Shown: one piece after another, positions 27,001 to 34,678 of the stretch
Position numbering within the stretch: position 1 is the first letter of the stretch
Layout: each line of letters starts with the position of its first letter
Assembly: GCA_017617995.1 (NCBI GenBank)
Contig: JAFZVE010000038.1
Location: 184,391 to 248,390, forward strand
Length of the DNA stretch: 64,000 nt
Source of the DNA: Clostridiales bacterium
Lineage (GTDB): Bacteria; Bacillota; Clostridia; Saccharofermentanales; Saccharofermentanaceae
Reading direction: 5' to 3'
Program-made: the position numbers and the translations under genes
Notes under the pieces: model-generated
The model's database searches: none
The model's input: the letters and a program-made list of their open reading frames with translations, nothing else
What the model was told of the DNA's origin: nothing

Positions 27001-27209
27001 GAGACCACAGAAACGGCATAGCGATTCGTTTTGGCGAAATAGTCTAGACGATGGCCGCCGAGTCGGCGTCCTTTTATCCAATCAGAGAGCCGTCTCGGAA
27101 TACGCAAGCGTATCCCGAGACACCCGAGATGCACTATTGCGTACACATAAAGGATACGCAATAGCACACTCGGGAGAATACCAGCAGGTATGCACGTTTC
27201 TGTGGTCTC
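27001..27209 (+). ncRNA. Retron ncRNA (msr-msd)
   Basis: The ends are perfect 15-bp inverted repeats, a1 (27001-27015) and a2 (27195-27209), starting GAGACCACAG. Directly after a1 comes UAGC (27019-27022), where G27021 is the expected branching guanosine. The msr part has a small hairpin (about 27024-27039) and a GACG/CGTC-based one (about 27047-27070). A strong hairpin GTCTCGG...CCGAGAC spans 27092-27121. The likely msd hairpin is CCCGAG (27123-27128) with CTCGGG (27169-27174) enclosing a 10-bp stem (27134-27143 with 27155-27164) and an 11-base loop. A last hairpin ATACC/GGTAT (27178-27191) precedes a2. It lies 13-28 bases before the RT start, as expected for retrons. Confidence 0.9.
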
Positions 27210-27221
27210 CCCTTTTCTCTT

Positions 27222-28460
27222 ATGGAGTCACTCTATATGAATGTTATTCTTCCACAAATGGATTCTCTTTATTCCTTCGCATCCCAGTATATGCGTGGGA
27301 GACACCCCCGCTTGGATAGCGACGAAATCTACGCATGCGCCGGAGAAATCAAGGCCATACTCGATGACGTGCGCCCGCATTACCGAAAGATCCTCATCCC
27401 CAAGCCGAACCAAGAGGAGATGCGGACCGTTTTCAAGGTCACCTCGGATCTTCAGTTGCTCCAGTATTTCATCAAGTTCAGGATTCTCGATCCGCTGGAC
27501 AGAGCCTATACTTCACCCTATGCTTTTGCCTATCGCAGAGGATATTCGGCCAGAGACAATGCGAGTCAGCATTCCGGCCGCAAATACATGCTCAAGCTAG
27601 ACATCCGTCATTTCTTCGAGAGCACACGCGCCGGTCAGATCTACTCGATGTTCAGGAAGTACACCCCTTACAATAAGACGATACTCGGAACACTGACACG
27701 TCTGGTCTGCTTTAACGGCGCGCTCTGTCAGGGGGCATGCACCTCTCCTCAGATCGCCAACCTCGTCCTTTCCGACTTCGACAGAACGATCGGATCGTAC
27801 TGTAAGTGCATCGGTGTCACCTACACCCGCTACTGCGACGACATGACTTTCTCAGCTTACTGGCCCTTTAACAAAGTGGCAGTCAAGGACATGGTCGAAG
27901 ATCTTCTTCGCCCTTATCACTATAAACTGAATACCGCAAAGACACGTTTCCTCGGACCGGGCAAACGCCTCGAAGTGACCGGAGCCGTCATCAACGATCG
28001 CGTCCACGCCAAGCGCGAGTACCGTCACAAGCTCCGTCAGGAACTCTACTACGCCTGCAAATACAGCGTAGCCGAGCATCTCGAGCGGACACGGCCGAAG
28101 TGGTATCACAGTCCCTGCACCGCAGAGCAGGTACGGCACTTCATCTACTCGGTTCAAGGACGCATCAACTATATAAGGATGCTGGATCCGGAAGATCCCT
28201 TCCTCGAATACGCGCAGGATCTGTTCCAGGTTCTCCACTTGTCGGAGGTCTCCGCATTCTCACGGAACGGGCATTTTCGCGGCTCGGAGCCGGATGAAGA
28301 TCTACCGGATCCTTTGGACATACCGGATCTTTTCTTTACCGACTTAGAGGAACCGCCTTTCGACGTCATGGGCGATTACTTCCCCGGCGAAGAGTTCTTC
28401 CATCCCGGAGACTACCCCGTTCCCGGACCGCAGGACGATCCTCTCTTCGGAAGCGAGTAA
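27222..28460 (+). CDS. Retron-type reverse transcriptase
   Basis: A 412-residue reverse transcriptase. Retron hallmarks are NASQH (113-117, the NAxxH motif), LDIRHFF (126-132, first catalytic Asp), QGACTSP (170-176), YCDD (204-207; Cys in place of the usual Ala) and VTG (252-254). There is no maturase or endonuclease domain, so it is not a group II intron protein. The enzyme would copy the msd part of the ncRNA just upstream into branched msDNA. The last 65 residues form an acidic, Pro-rich tail unusual for retrons. The ATG at 27237 has a GGAG 9 bases upstream and may be the true start; the one at 27222 has no ribosome site. Confidence 0.93.
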   Translation: MESLYMNVILPQMDSLYSFASQYMRGRHPRLDSDEIYACAGEIKAILDDVRPHYRKILIPKPNQEEMRTVFKVTSDLQLLQYFIKFRILDPLDRAYTSPYAFAYRRGYSARDNASQHSGRKYMLKLDIRHFFESTRAGQIYSMFRKYTPYNKTILGTLTRLVCFNGALCQGACTSPQIANLVLSDFDRTIGSYCKCIGVTYTRYCDDMTFSAYWPFNKVAVKDMVEDLLRPYHYKLNTAKTRFLGPGKRLEVTGAVINDRVHAKREYRHKLRQELYYACKYSVAEHLERTRPKWYHSPCTAEQVRHFIYSVQGRINYIRMLDPEDPFLEYAQDLFQVLHLSEVSAFSRNGHFRGSEPDEDLPDPLDIPDLFFTDLEEPPFDVMGDYFPGEEFFHPGDYPVPGPQDDPLFGSE

Positions 28461-28481
28461 CAGCTCCTCCCGGCAGTTTGA

Positions 28482-28700
28482 TTACTCTTTCGTGCCGAGA
28501 TACTTATAGTCCTTGCCTTCGATGATGGCCTTCACGGCCTCCTCATCCCAAGCCCCATCATCCGTGATGTCGACTACACAAGTATTGCTCGTGTGATCCG
28601 GTGCCGCATAAGCGATATAAGGCAGAGCCTCCAGAGCTTTCTTCACAGAGGCCTCGCAATGGCCGCACATCATGCCTTCGATAATTAGTACTTTCTTCAT
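28482..28700 (-). CDS. Possible internally initiated copper chaperone (CopZ-like)
   Basis: Within copA an in-frame ATG at 28700 is preceded by AAAGGAAGTGCGAAA, a good ribosome site. It would yield a free 72-residue HMA protein beginning MKKVLIIEGMMCGHC, similar in length and motif to CopZ. The segment upstream of it in copA (about residues 800-839) is a flexible linker, so the arrangement looks like a fused or nested chaperone gene. Whether it is translated separately is not shown. Confidence 0.5.
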   Translation of the reverse strand: MKKVLIIEGMMCGHCEASVKKALEALPYIAYAAPDHTSNTCVVDITDDGAWDEEAVKAIIEGKDYKYLGTKE

Positions 28701-31217
28701 TTTCGCACTTCCTTTCTCCGTTTCCGGAACATCTATTCTTTCGGAACCGGCCTGCGGTGTTTTCACCGTCGTTTCCGAAGCCGCACCGGGCTTCGGGAGC
28801 GGGAGGGCCGCAGGCTTTCTTCCGTTAAGAGCTGTATCATGCGAGGCATCCCGCATCTTAAAGAGGTTCAGCCGCAGAGCATTCATGCAGACCGTGAAGC
28901 TCGACAGACTCATCGCAGCCGCACCGATCATCGGGTTCATCTTCCAAGTCAGCACCCCCGCGGCGATCGGAATGCAGATCACGTTGTAGAAGAATGCCCA
29001 GAAAAGATTCTCGTGTATATTCTTCAGTGTCTTGCGGCTCAGGCGGATCGCTGCCGCCACATCGGTAAGGCTGCTGTTCATGAGCACGACATCGGCGCTG
29101 TCGATCGCCACGTCCGTCCCGGCTCCGATGGCGATTCCGATATCGGCCGTCGCCAGCGCGGGGGCATCGTTGATCCCGTCCCCCACCATGATGACCTTCC
29201 CGCTTTTCTGAAGGTCCTTAATCACGTCTGCCTTTCCGTCCGGAAGGACCCCGGCCACGATATAATCGACCCCCGCCTTATTCCCGACGGCATCCGCCGT
29301 ACGGGGATTGTCTCCCGTGAGCATGACGACAGAGAGACCGAGATTCTTGAGGCTGCGGATCCCCTCTTCCGAATCTTCCTTGATAGTATCTGCCACGGAG
29401 ATGATCCCCAGAAGTTTTCCTTCCTCTTCGAAAAAGAGCGGTGTCTGTCCGGCTTCTGCGCACGAGGTTTCCCTCTTCACCATTTCCGGCGGCACGTCCG
29501 TATACTGACGGATGTACTTCCCGTTTCCCGCATGAAGAAGCCTTCCGCTGATCCGCCCCTCCAGTCCATGACCCGCATGGATCGTGAAGGCGCTCACTTC
29601 TGAATCGTTACCGATCGTTTCTTCCTGCAGCATCACTTCCGAAGCACGTTCATACTCATCCACGATTGCGCGGGCGAGAGGATGCTCACTTTTTTTCTCA
29701 AGAAGATAGGCTTTCCGGAGAAGATCACTTGCATCGGCTCCCTGCGCTTCGTATATCGCCATCACGCGGGGCTGCCCCGTCGTGATCGTACCTGTCTTGT
29801 CCAGTGCGACGATGGCGGCTCTGCCCGTGGTCTCGATGGCTTCGCTCGTCTTAAAGAGCACACCGTTTCGGGCGCCCAGTCCGTTTCCCACCATAATGGC
29901 TACAGGCGTGGCCAGCCCAAGGGCGCACGGACAGGAAATAACAAGAACGGAAATACCACGTGCCAGTGCGAAACTGACTTCTTTTCCCGCCAGGAGCCAG
30001 ACCGCGATCACCAATATCGCGATGCCGATTACTGAGGGCACGAATATACCCGACACCTTGTCGGCGATCCTGGCGATCGGTGCCTTCGTCGCGGCGGCAT
30101 CGGACACCATCTTTATGATCTGCGACAGCGTCGTATCTTCACCAACACGGGTCGCACGGCATCGCAGATATCCGGAACGGTTGATCGTCGCCGCCGACAC
30201 CTTGTCCCCCGGATTCTTGTCGACCGGGATCGATTCGCCTGTGAGTGCCGATTCATCGACTGCGCTCTCCCCTTCGACCACGACACCATCTACCGGGATA
30301 CTCTCACCGGGCTTGACGGCGAAGATATCATCTACGCGGACCTCTTCGATCGGAACGATCACTTCAACTGCTTCTTTCTCTTCTGAGAATTCGACGGGGC
30401 ATACCGCCCCTTCCTGACAGGCTGCCGGACGAAGGACGCGCGCCGTCTTCGGGGCGAGCTTCATCAGGGAACGAAGGGCATCGGTCGTACGGCCCTTACT
30501 TCTGGCTTCCAGTGTTTTTCCCACAGTAATGAGTGTCGGGATCATCGCCGCCGATTCAAAGTAGAGCTGGTTGTGGTAAAGATCGTGAAGTTCTGCATTC
30601 GGCGTCCCGGTCGTGATCTGCCCGCACATCACGAAGAAGACCCACAGGCTCCATGCAAACGACACGCCGGAACCAAGCGCCACAAGGGTGTCCATATTCG
30701 GTGCGCCGTGAAGAAGGGAACGGAATCCGCTCTCGAAGAACTTCTTGTTGATAAACATGACGATCAGGGCCAGAAGCATCTGTGTCAGCGTAAGGCCCAG
30801 ATGGTTGTGGTCGAAGTACGAAGGTAACGGCAGACCGAGCATATTGTGCCCCATGGTGAGGTACATCAGAACAAGAAGAAATCCGGCAGACAAGATCAAT
30901 CGCCGGAGAAGCTTCGGGGTCTCCGTGTCTTTCAGTGGATCTTCCTGGGAAGAAATGGCCGTGTTTTCTTTTCCGGATGCGGATCCCGCCGTCCCTGAAG
31001 ACGTGCGTTCTTTTTCCGAGGTCTTCAAAGATGCGCCGTATCCGGCTTTTTCAACCGCGTCGATCACGGCACGGCTGTCCGCCGTCCCCTCGACGCCCAT
31101 CGAGTTAGTCAGAAGGCTCACCGCAACAGATGTCACTCCCGGCACCTTCGCCACGGCCTTCTCCACGCGCGCCTGACACGCCGCGCAACTCATCCCTGTT
31201 ACCTGATACTGCTGCAT
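28482..31217 (-). CDS. copA: Copper-exporting P1B ATPase with C-terminal HMA domain
   Basis: A 911-residue Cu(I) efflux ATPase. Order: N-terminal HMA domain (GMSCAAC, 8-14), a linker, membrane helices, TGES (326-329), CPC (429-431) in the transport helix, DKTGT (473-477), the nucleotide-binding domain with a GDGIND hinge, then an extra HMA domain at the C-terminus (GMMCGHC, 848-854). The C-terminal domain can also be translated alone from an internal start. It is co-transcribed with csoR, whose gene ends 15 bases before this start; the ribosome site is AAGGAAG. It pumps cuprous ions out of the cytoplasm and should be induced by copper through CsoR. Confidence 0.95.
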   Translation of the reverse strand: MQQYQVTGMSCAACQARVEKAVAKVPGVTSVAVSLLTNSMGVEGTADSRAVIDAVEKAGYGASLKTSEKERTSSGTAGSASGKENTAISSQEDPLKDTETPKLLRRLILSAGFLLVLMYLTMGHNMLGLPLPSYFDHNHLGLTLTQMLLALIVMFINKKFFESGFRSLLHGAPNMDTLVALGSGVSFAWSLWVFFVMCGQITTGTPNAELHDLYHNQLYFESAAMIPTLITVGKTLEARSKGRTTDALRSLMKLAPKTARVLRPAACQEGAVCPVEFSEEKEAVEVIVPIEEVRVDDIFAVKPGESIPVDGVVVEGESAVDESALTGESIPVDKNPGDKVSAATINRSGYLRCRATRVGEDTTLSQIIKMVSDAAATKAPIARIADKVSGIFVPSVIGIAILVIAVWLLAGKEVSFALARGISVLVISCPCALGLATPVAIMVGNGLGARNGVLFKTSEAIETTGRAAIVALDKTGTITTGQPRVMAIYEAQGADASDLLRKAYLLEKKSEHPLARAIVDEYERASEVMLQEETIGNDSEVSAFTIHAGHGLEGRISGRLLHAGNGKYIRQYTDVPPEMVKRETSCAEAGQTPLFFEEEGKLLGIISVADTIKEDSEEGIRSLKNLGLSVVMLTGDNPRTADAVGNKAGVDYIVAGVLPDGKADVIKDLQKSGKVIMVGDGINDAPALATADIGIAIGAGTDVAIDSADVVLMNSSLTDVAAAIRLSRKTLKNIHENLFWAFFYNVICIPIAAGVLTWKMNPMIGAAAMSLSSFTVCMNALRLNLFKMRDASHDTALNGRKPAALPLPKPGAASETTVKTPQAGSERIDVPETEKGSAKMKKVLIIEGMMCGHCEASVKKALEALPYIAYAAPDHTSNTCVVDITDDGAWDEEAVKAIIEGKDYKYLGTKE

Positions 31218-31232
31218 CTTTCTTCCTTCTTC

Positions 31233-31535
31233 TTACTTCATCAGTTTCTGCATGAGCTTAACGAGCTCGTCGATCGACTCTTCCTTGCCGGCTCGGATAT
31301 CCTCCGTCACACAGCTTCGGATATGGCAGGCAAGTAATTCTTTGTTGAAGCTGTTGAGCGCTGCGGTCACAGCTGAGACCTGTGCAAGGATGTCCGGGCA
31401 ATACGCATCATTTTCGATCATGTTCTCGATCCCGCGGATCTGTCCCTCTGCCCGGCGCAGTCGCTTGAGCAGATCTTTCTTCTCCTCTTCAGTGCGAAGC
31501 TTCTTCCTATCACTGCAATGCGGACACTTTTCCAT
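31233..31535 (-). CDS. csoR: CsoR copper-sensing repressor
   Basis: A 100-residue CsoR/RcnR-family repressor. The copper ligands are Cys46 (AYCPDIL), His71 and Cys75 (LLACHIRSC), the classic C-H-C set for Cu(I). RLRRAEGQIRGIENMI is the family signature. An extra N-terminal CPHC precedes it. The start at 31535 follows GAGGAGGT; an in-frame extension upstream crosses the promoter and operators and is not used. When copper is bound, the protein leaves its operators and allows csoR-copA transcription. Confidence 0.95.
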   Translation of the reverse strand: MEKCPHCSDRKKLRTEEEKKDLLKRLRRAEGQIRGIENMIENDAYCPDILAQVSAVTAALNSFNKELLACHIRSCVTEDIRAGKEESIDELVKLMQKLMK

Positions 31536-31570
31536 TTTGAAACCTCCTCGGCTCTTGACTGGCATCACGT

Positions 31571-31587
31571 ATACCCCCCTGGGGTAT
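31571..31587. promoter_or_regulatory. CsoR operator 1
   Basis: ATACCCCCCTGGGGTAT, the GC-centred palindrome expected for CsoR. It lies just downstream of the csoR-copA transcription start (about 31593). Confidence 0.85.
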
Positions 31588-31599
31588 ATTCTGTTTTCG

Positions 31600-31628
31600 A
31601 TTGTATACCCCCCTGGGGTATCTGTCAA
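31600..31628 (-). promoter_or_regulatory. csoR-copA promoter with CsoR operator 2 in its spacer
   Basis: TTGACA (31623-31628) and TACAAT (31600-31605) are separated by 17 bases. A second copy of the same 17-bp palindrome (31605-31621) fills the spacer, 34 bp from operator 1, about three helix turns. Repressor binding would directly block the polymerase. Confidence 0.88.
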
Positions 31629-31629
31629 T

Positions 31630-31924
31630 TGGTTTACGTCCGAATTCGCATTTTTGTCCAAAAGAGACGTAATTCTATCGGACCTTTCGGCAAGTTTTAC
31701 GGCAGATCCGGCCTTAGAGGCTCACATAGCCGTAACGGTGAAGTATTTTTCCCTACTGATTACGGATCTATGTGCCATTTTTCTGTTTTCGACCGTAATC
31801 CGCGTCTCACATACCCCCACCGTTTCCGTCCCAAAATGCCATTTTTGCGAAAAAGGACGTAATGGCCCGCCACCAAGACGGCTAACCAAACAGCCTACCA
31901 TCAAAATTCTGACTAAAAAACGCC
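31630..31924. other. Intergenic DNA with three degenerate direct repeats
   Basis: No gene is supported. Three copies of a pattern GC(C)ATTTTT, about 12 bases, then CGTAAT occur at 31648-31671, 31774-31799 and 31838-31863. Their function is not known; they could be remnants of a small repeat family or regulatory sites. Confidence 0.45.
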
Positions 31925-31957
31925 AAAAAAGGAGCACCTCCGACGGAGATGCTCCTT
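31925..31957 (-). terminator. Intrinsic terminator after the zinc-ribbon M/Q/G-rich gene
   Basis: AAGGAGCA(T)CTCC and GGAG(G)TGCTCCTT pair on the minus strand, followed by TTTT (A tract 31925-31930). The stem is about 12 bp with one mismatch. Confidence 0.85.
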
Positions 31958-31998
31958 CTCGTTGTTATCTGTTTACACGCCCCGATGGGCATCCGGAA

Positions 31999-33273
31999 TC
32001 AGACGATCTTGTTTCCGCAGAACTCACAGCAACCGGCTGCGCCAAGAGTAGTCGTTGCCTGGCAAACCGGACATGTCACGGTCATACCGGGAGCCATGCC
32101 GCCACCCTGCTGCATCGCCATGCCCGGAGCGGCACCCATGCCCATGGCCATACCGCCCTGCTGGTAACCCTGTTGCGGCATACCCTGCTGCATCTGCTGG
32201 AATCCCTGCTGCATATTCTGGCCGAAGCCTTGCTGCGGCATACCCTGTTGCGGATAACCCTGCTGCGGCATCTGACCGAAGCCCTGAGCCTGCGGCATAC
32301 CCGGCTGGAAGCCCTGCGGCTGCATGCCCTGCTGGAAATTCTGCTGCATATACTGACCGGCACCCTGCGGCTGCTGACCGGCATTGGCCATCGCGGCCTG
32401 AGCCTGGGAAGCCATATACTGCGCTACGCTATTCGGATCATTCGGATTGTAGCCCTGCTGAGGCATACCCGGCTGCTGGTAACCCTGCTGCATCGCCATA
32501 CCCGGCGCAGCACCCATACCCATAGCCATACCAGGCTGCATACCTGGCTGCATGCCCATACCTGGAACCGCCTGACCGCCGGCGATCGCCATGGAAACGT
32601 TACCGCCCATACGCATCGCATCCACTGCGGCCTTGATCTGGTTACCGAGATCGACACACTCGTAGTAGTCATTTACACGATTGCCCAGAGGATTGAAGCC
32701 CGAGCGCTGTACGCTCCAGCCACCGCTCTGACCCGGGTTCATCGGCTGCTCGCCAACCTTGATGCTGCCGTTGCTGATCGAGAACTTCATCTCGTCGAAG
32801 TACGGATGGTTGACGCGGATGACAACGTGGAAATCATAGGAATACTCATAACGCGGAGGATTGTAGCTGACGGACTGTCCGTTCGCATCTTTTCTTCTGA
32901 TCTCTGTTCTGGTCTCTCTTACATCAAGATCACAAGCCACAGCCTGAGAATAATCCAGAACGTCCGGGTTCGCAGAATAGATATCCGAAGCACTGGTGAC
33001 CATAAACTTTCTAGCATTCTCATCGATCATGAGCTTGGTATGCTTACCGAGAGTCTGTGTCGCCGAGAAAGCCGATACAGCTGACTTGTTCTGTTCACGA
33101 TACTGCAGCTGTGCATCGATGTCCGCCTTCGTGCTGTGGCGACGCTCACTGAACCACGGAGAAAGCTTGCTGGCGCAATCCTTACACATGTTTGCATCTT
33201 CGAGTTTCTTATTTCCCAGAAGACCAATCTTATTTCCGCAAAAATCACAGAATTTCTTATCAAAAAGTCCCAT
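31999..33273 (-). CDS. DUF4428-type protein with Met/Gln/Gly-rich low-complexity region
   Basis: A 424-residue cytoplasmic protein. Residues 1-40 form a DUF4428 zinc finger (C9, C12, C30, C33). Residues about 60-210 are a folded domain. Residues about 235-400 are low complexity, repeating Met-Pro-Gln-Gln-Gly and similar units; one block (MAMGMGAAPGMAMQQG) occurs twice. The end is a second zinc ribbon (CPVC...CCEFCG). The design suggests a scaffold or condensate-forming protein, but the role is unknown. The start follows GGGAGGATAATT. It has its own terminator. Confidence 0.75.
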   Translation of the reverse strand: MGLFDKKFCDFCGNKIGLLGNKKLEDANMCKDCASKLSPWFSERRHSTKADIDAQLQYREQNKSAVSAFSATQTLGKHTKLMIDENARKFMVTSASDIYSANPDVLDYSQAVACDLDVRETRTEIRRKDANGQSVSYNPPRYEYSYDFHVVIRVNHPYFDEMKFSISNGSIKVGEQPMNPGQSGGWSVQRSGFNPLGNRVNDYYECVDLGNQIKAAVDAMRMGGNVSMAIAGGQAVPGMGMQPGMQPGMAMGMGAAPGMAMQQGYQQPGMPQQGYNPNDPNSVAQYMASQAQAAMANAGQQPQGAGQYMQQNFQQGMQPQGFQPGMPQAQGFGQMPQQGYPQQGMPQQGFGQNMQQGFQQMQQGMPQQGYQQGGMAMGMGAAPGMAMQQGGGMAPGMTVTCPVCQATTTLGAAGCCEFCGNKIV

Positions 33274-33433
33274 AATTATCCTCCCTGTTTTTGGATTTTA
33301 TCAACGTAATTTTACCATTTGGAAGGAGGTTCTTCAAGCGTGCCAAAAGTACCATTTTTGTTTTAGATACATTGCTTCGCTCCCGACGCTTCTTCCCCGG
33401 CAGAATCACCTATCCCAATTGTTTTAAGGATTC

Positions 33434-34546
33434 TTACATCAGACTTGCCAGCTCGGTGTACTCATAGCCAAGTGCAGAAGCAACGTTCTTGTTCGTGCAC
33501 TTACCATCGTAGCAGTTCACGCCGGACGTGATGACTTCGCTCTTCTTGCAGGCTTCTTCGAGACCCGCTTCCGCGATCTGAAGACCATACTTGAGTGTCG
33601 CATTGGTCAGCGCGATCGTACTTGTTCTAGGAACCGCACCCGGCATGTTACCGACGCAGTAGTGAACGACGCCATCTTCGATATAGACCGGATCGTCGTG
33701 AGTCGTAACGTGAGAGGATTCACCGCAGCCGCCCTGGTCGATCGCGACGTCAACAAATACCGCACCGTCCTTCATCTCCGGGAGATACTTCTTCTTGAAG
33801 AGCTTCGGTGTGGAACCACCCGGGATCAGGACAGAACCGATGACGAGGTCCGCATCCTTGCAGACACGCTCGACATTCGAGTCATTACTTACGAGAGTCT
33901 GGATGTGCGCACCGAACATGTTGTCGAGTTCTTCGAGTCTCTTGAGGTTAACGTCGAGGATCGTAACATTGGCGCCCATACCGACAGCGATCTTGCAGGC
34001 GTTCATGCCGACCGTACCACCACCGAGGATGACGACGTTGGCCTTCGGGGTACCCGGAACACCGGCAAGGAGGATACCCTCACCGCCAAACTTCTTCTCG
34101 AGATACTTCGCGCCTTCCTGGATGGAGAGACGGCCCGCGATCTGGGACATCGGCGCGAGACACGGAAGAGAACGGTCTTTCTCCTGAAGTGTCTCATAGG
34201 CAACGGCCTTTACCTTACCGGCGAGAAGGGCATCTGCCTGTTCTTTATCAGCAGCGAGATGGAGATAGGTATAGAGGATGAGGCCGTCACGGAACAGCGG
34301 ATATTCCTCCGGAAGCGGTTCCTTGACCTTGATCATCATGTCGACGAGGTTCCATACATCGGCGGCATTGTCGATCAGAGATGCGCCTGCATCGACGTAC
34401 TCGTTATCCGTAAAACCGGATCCGACGCCTGCGCCCTTTTCCATATACACATGGTGGCCGGCGGCAACATAGGCCTTCACGTTGTCAGGTGTAAGACCCA
34501 CACGGAATTCATTGTTCTTGATCTCTTTTACACAACCGATCTTCAT
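33434..34546 (-). CDS. ald: Alanine dehydrogenase
   Basis: A 370-residue L-alanine dehydrogenase, converting alanine to pyruvate and ammonia with NAD+. The N-terminus MKIGCVKEIKNNEFRVGLTP is the family start; the catalytic lysine lies in MIKVKEP and the catalytic histidine in YTYLHLAAD. The NAD+ loop is VVILGGGTVGMNA and the C-terminal DVAIDQGGC segment is also diagnostic. The start at 34546 follows GGAGATTTGTATT; a long in-frame extension to 35215 runs through the opposite-strand gene and is spurious. It is a single-gene unit. Confidence 0.95.
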   Translation of the reverse strand: MKIGCVKEIKNNEFRVGLTPDNVKAYVAAGHHVYMEKGAGVGSGFTDNEYVDAGASLIDNAADVWNLVDMMIKVKEPLPEEYPLFRDGLILYTYLHLAADKEQADALLAGKVKAVAYETLQEKDRSLPCLAPMSQIAGRLSIQEGAKYLEKKFGGEGILLAGVPGTPKANVVILGGGTVGMNACKIAVGMGANVTILDVNLKRLEELDNMFGAHIQTLVSNDSNVERVCKDADLVIGSVLIPGGSTPKLFKKKYLPEMKDGAVFVDVAIDQGGCGESSHVTTHDDPVYIEDGVVHYCVGNMPGAVPRTSTIALTNATLKYGLQIAEAGLEEACKKSEVITSGVNCYDGKCTNKNVASALGYEYTELASLM

Positions 34547-34678
34547 AATACAAATCTCCATTGATTTACATAGTAGTCCGCACCGGTAAAACCGTGCGGC
34601 CATTTTCCATTGTAGCATAAGAGTTCGTGGTATAGTATCAGTAGGAGCATAGAAGAATGAAACCATGAGGGCAATTCC

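Noticed and set aside
23910..28460. The retron region as an island inserted at tRNA-Val
   Set aside because: The region faces the 5' end of the tRNA, whereas integrases use the 3' end. No copy of the tRNA end was found on the far side and no integrase is present.
27222..28460. RT as a group II intron maturase or DGR enzyme
   Set aside because: No maturase, X or HNH domain follows; NAxxH and VTG are present, and a retron-type ncRNA lies upstream.
32100..32540. Repeats within the zinc-ribbon gene as a CRISPR-like array
   Set aside because: The repeats are irregular, follow codon boundaries and lie within a coding sequence.
31252..33084. 610-residue plus-strand reading frame opposite csoR and the zinc-ribbon gene
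   Set aside because: It is His/Leu-rich because it is antisense to Met/Gln-rich codons, has no ribosome site and crosses the csoR operators.
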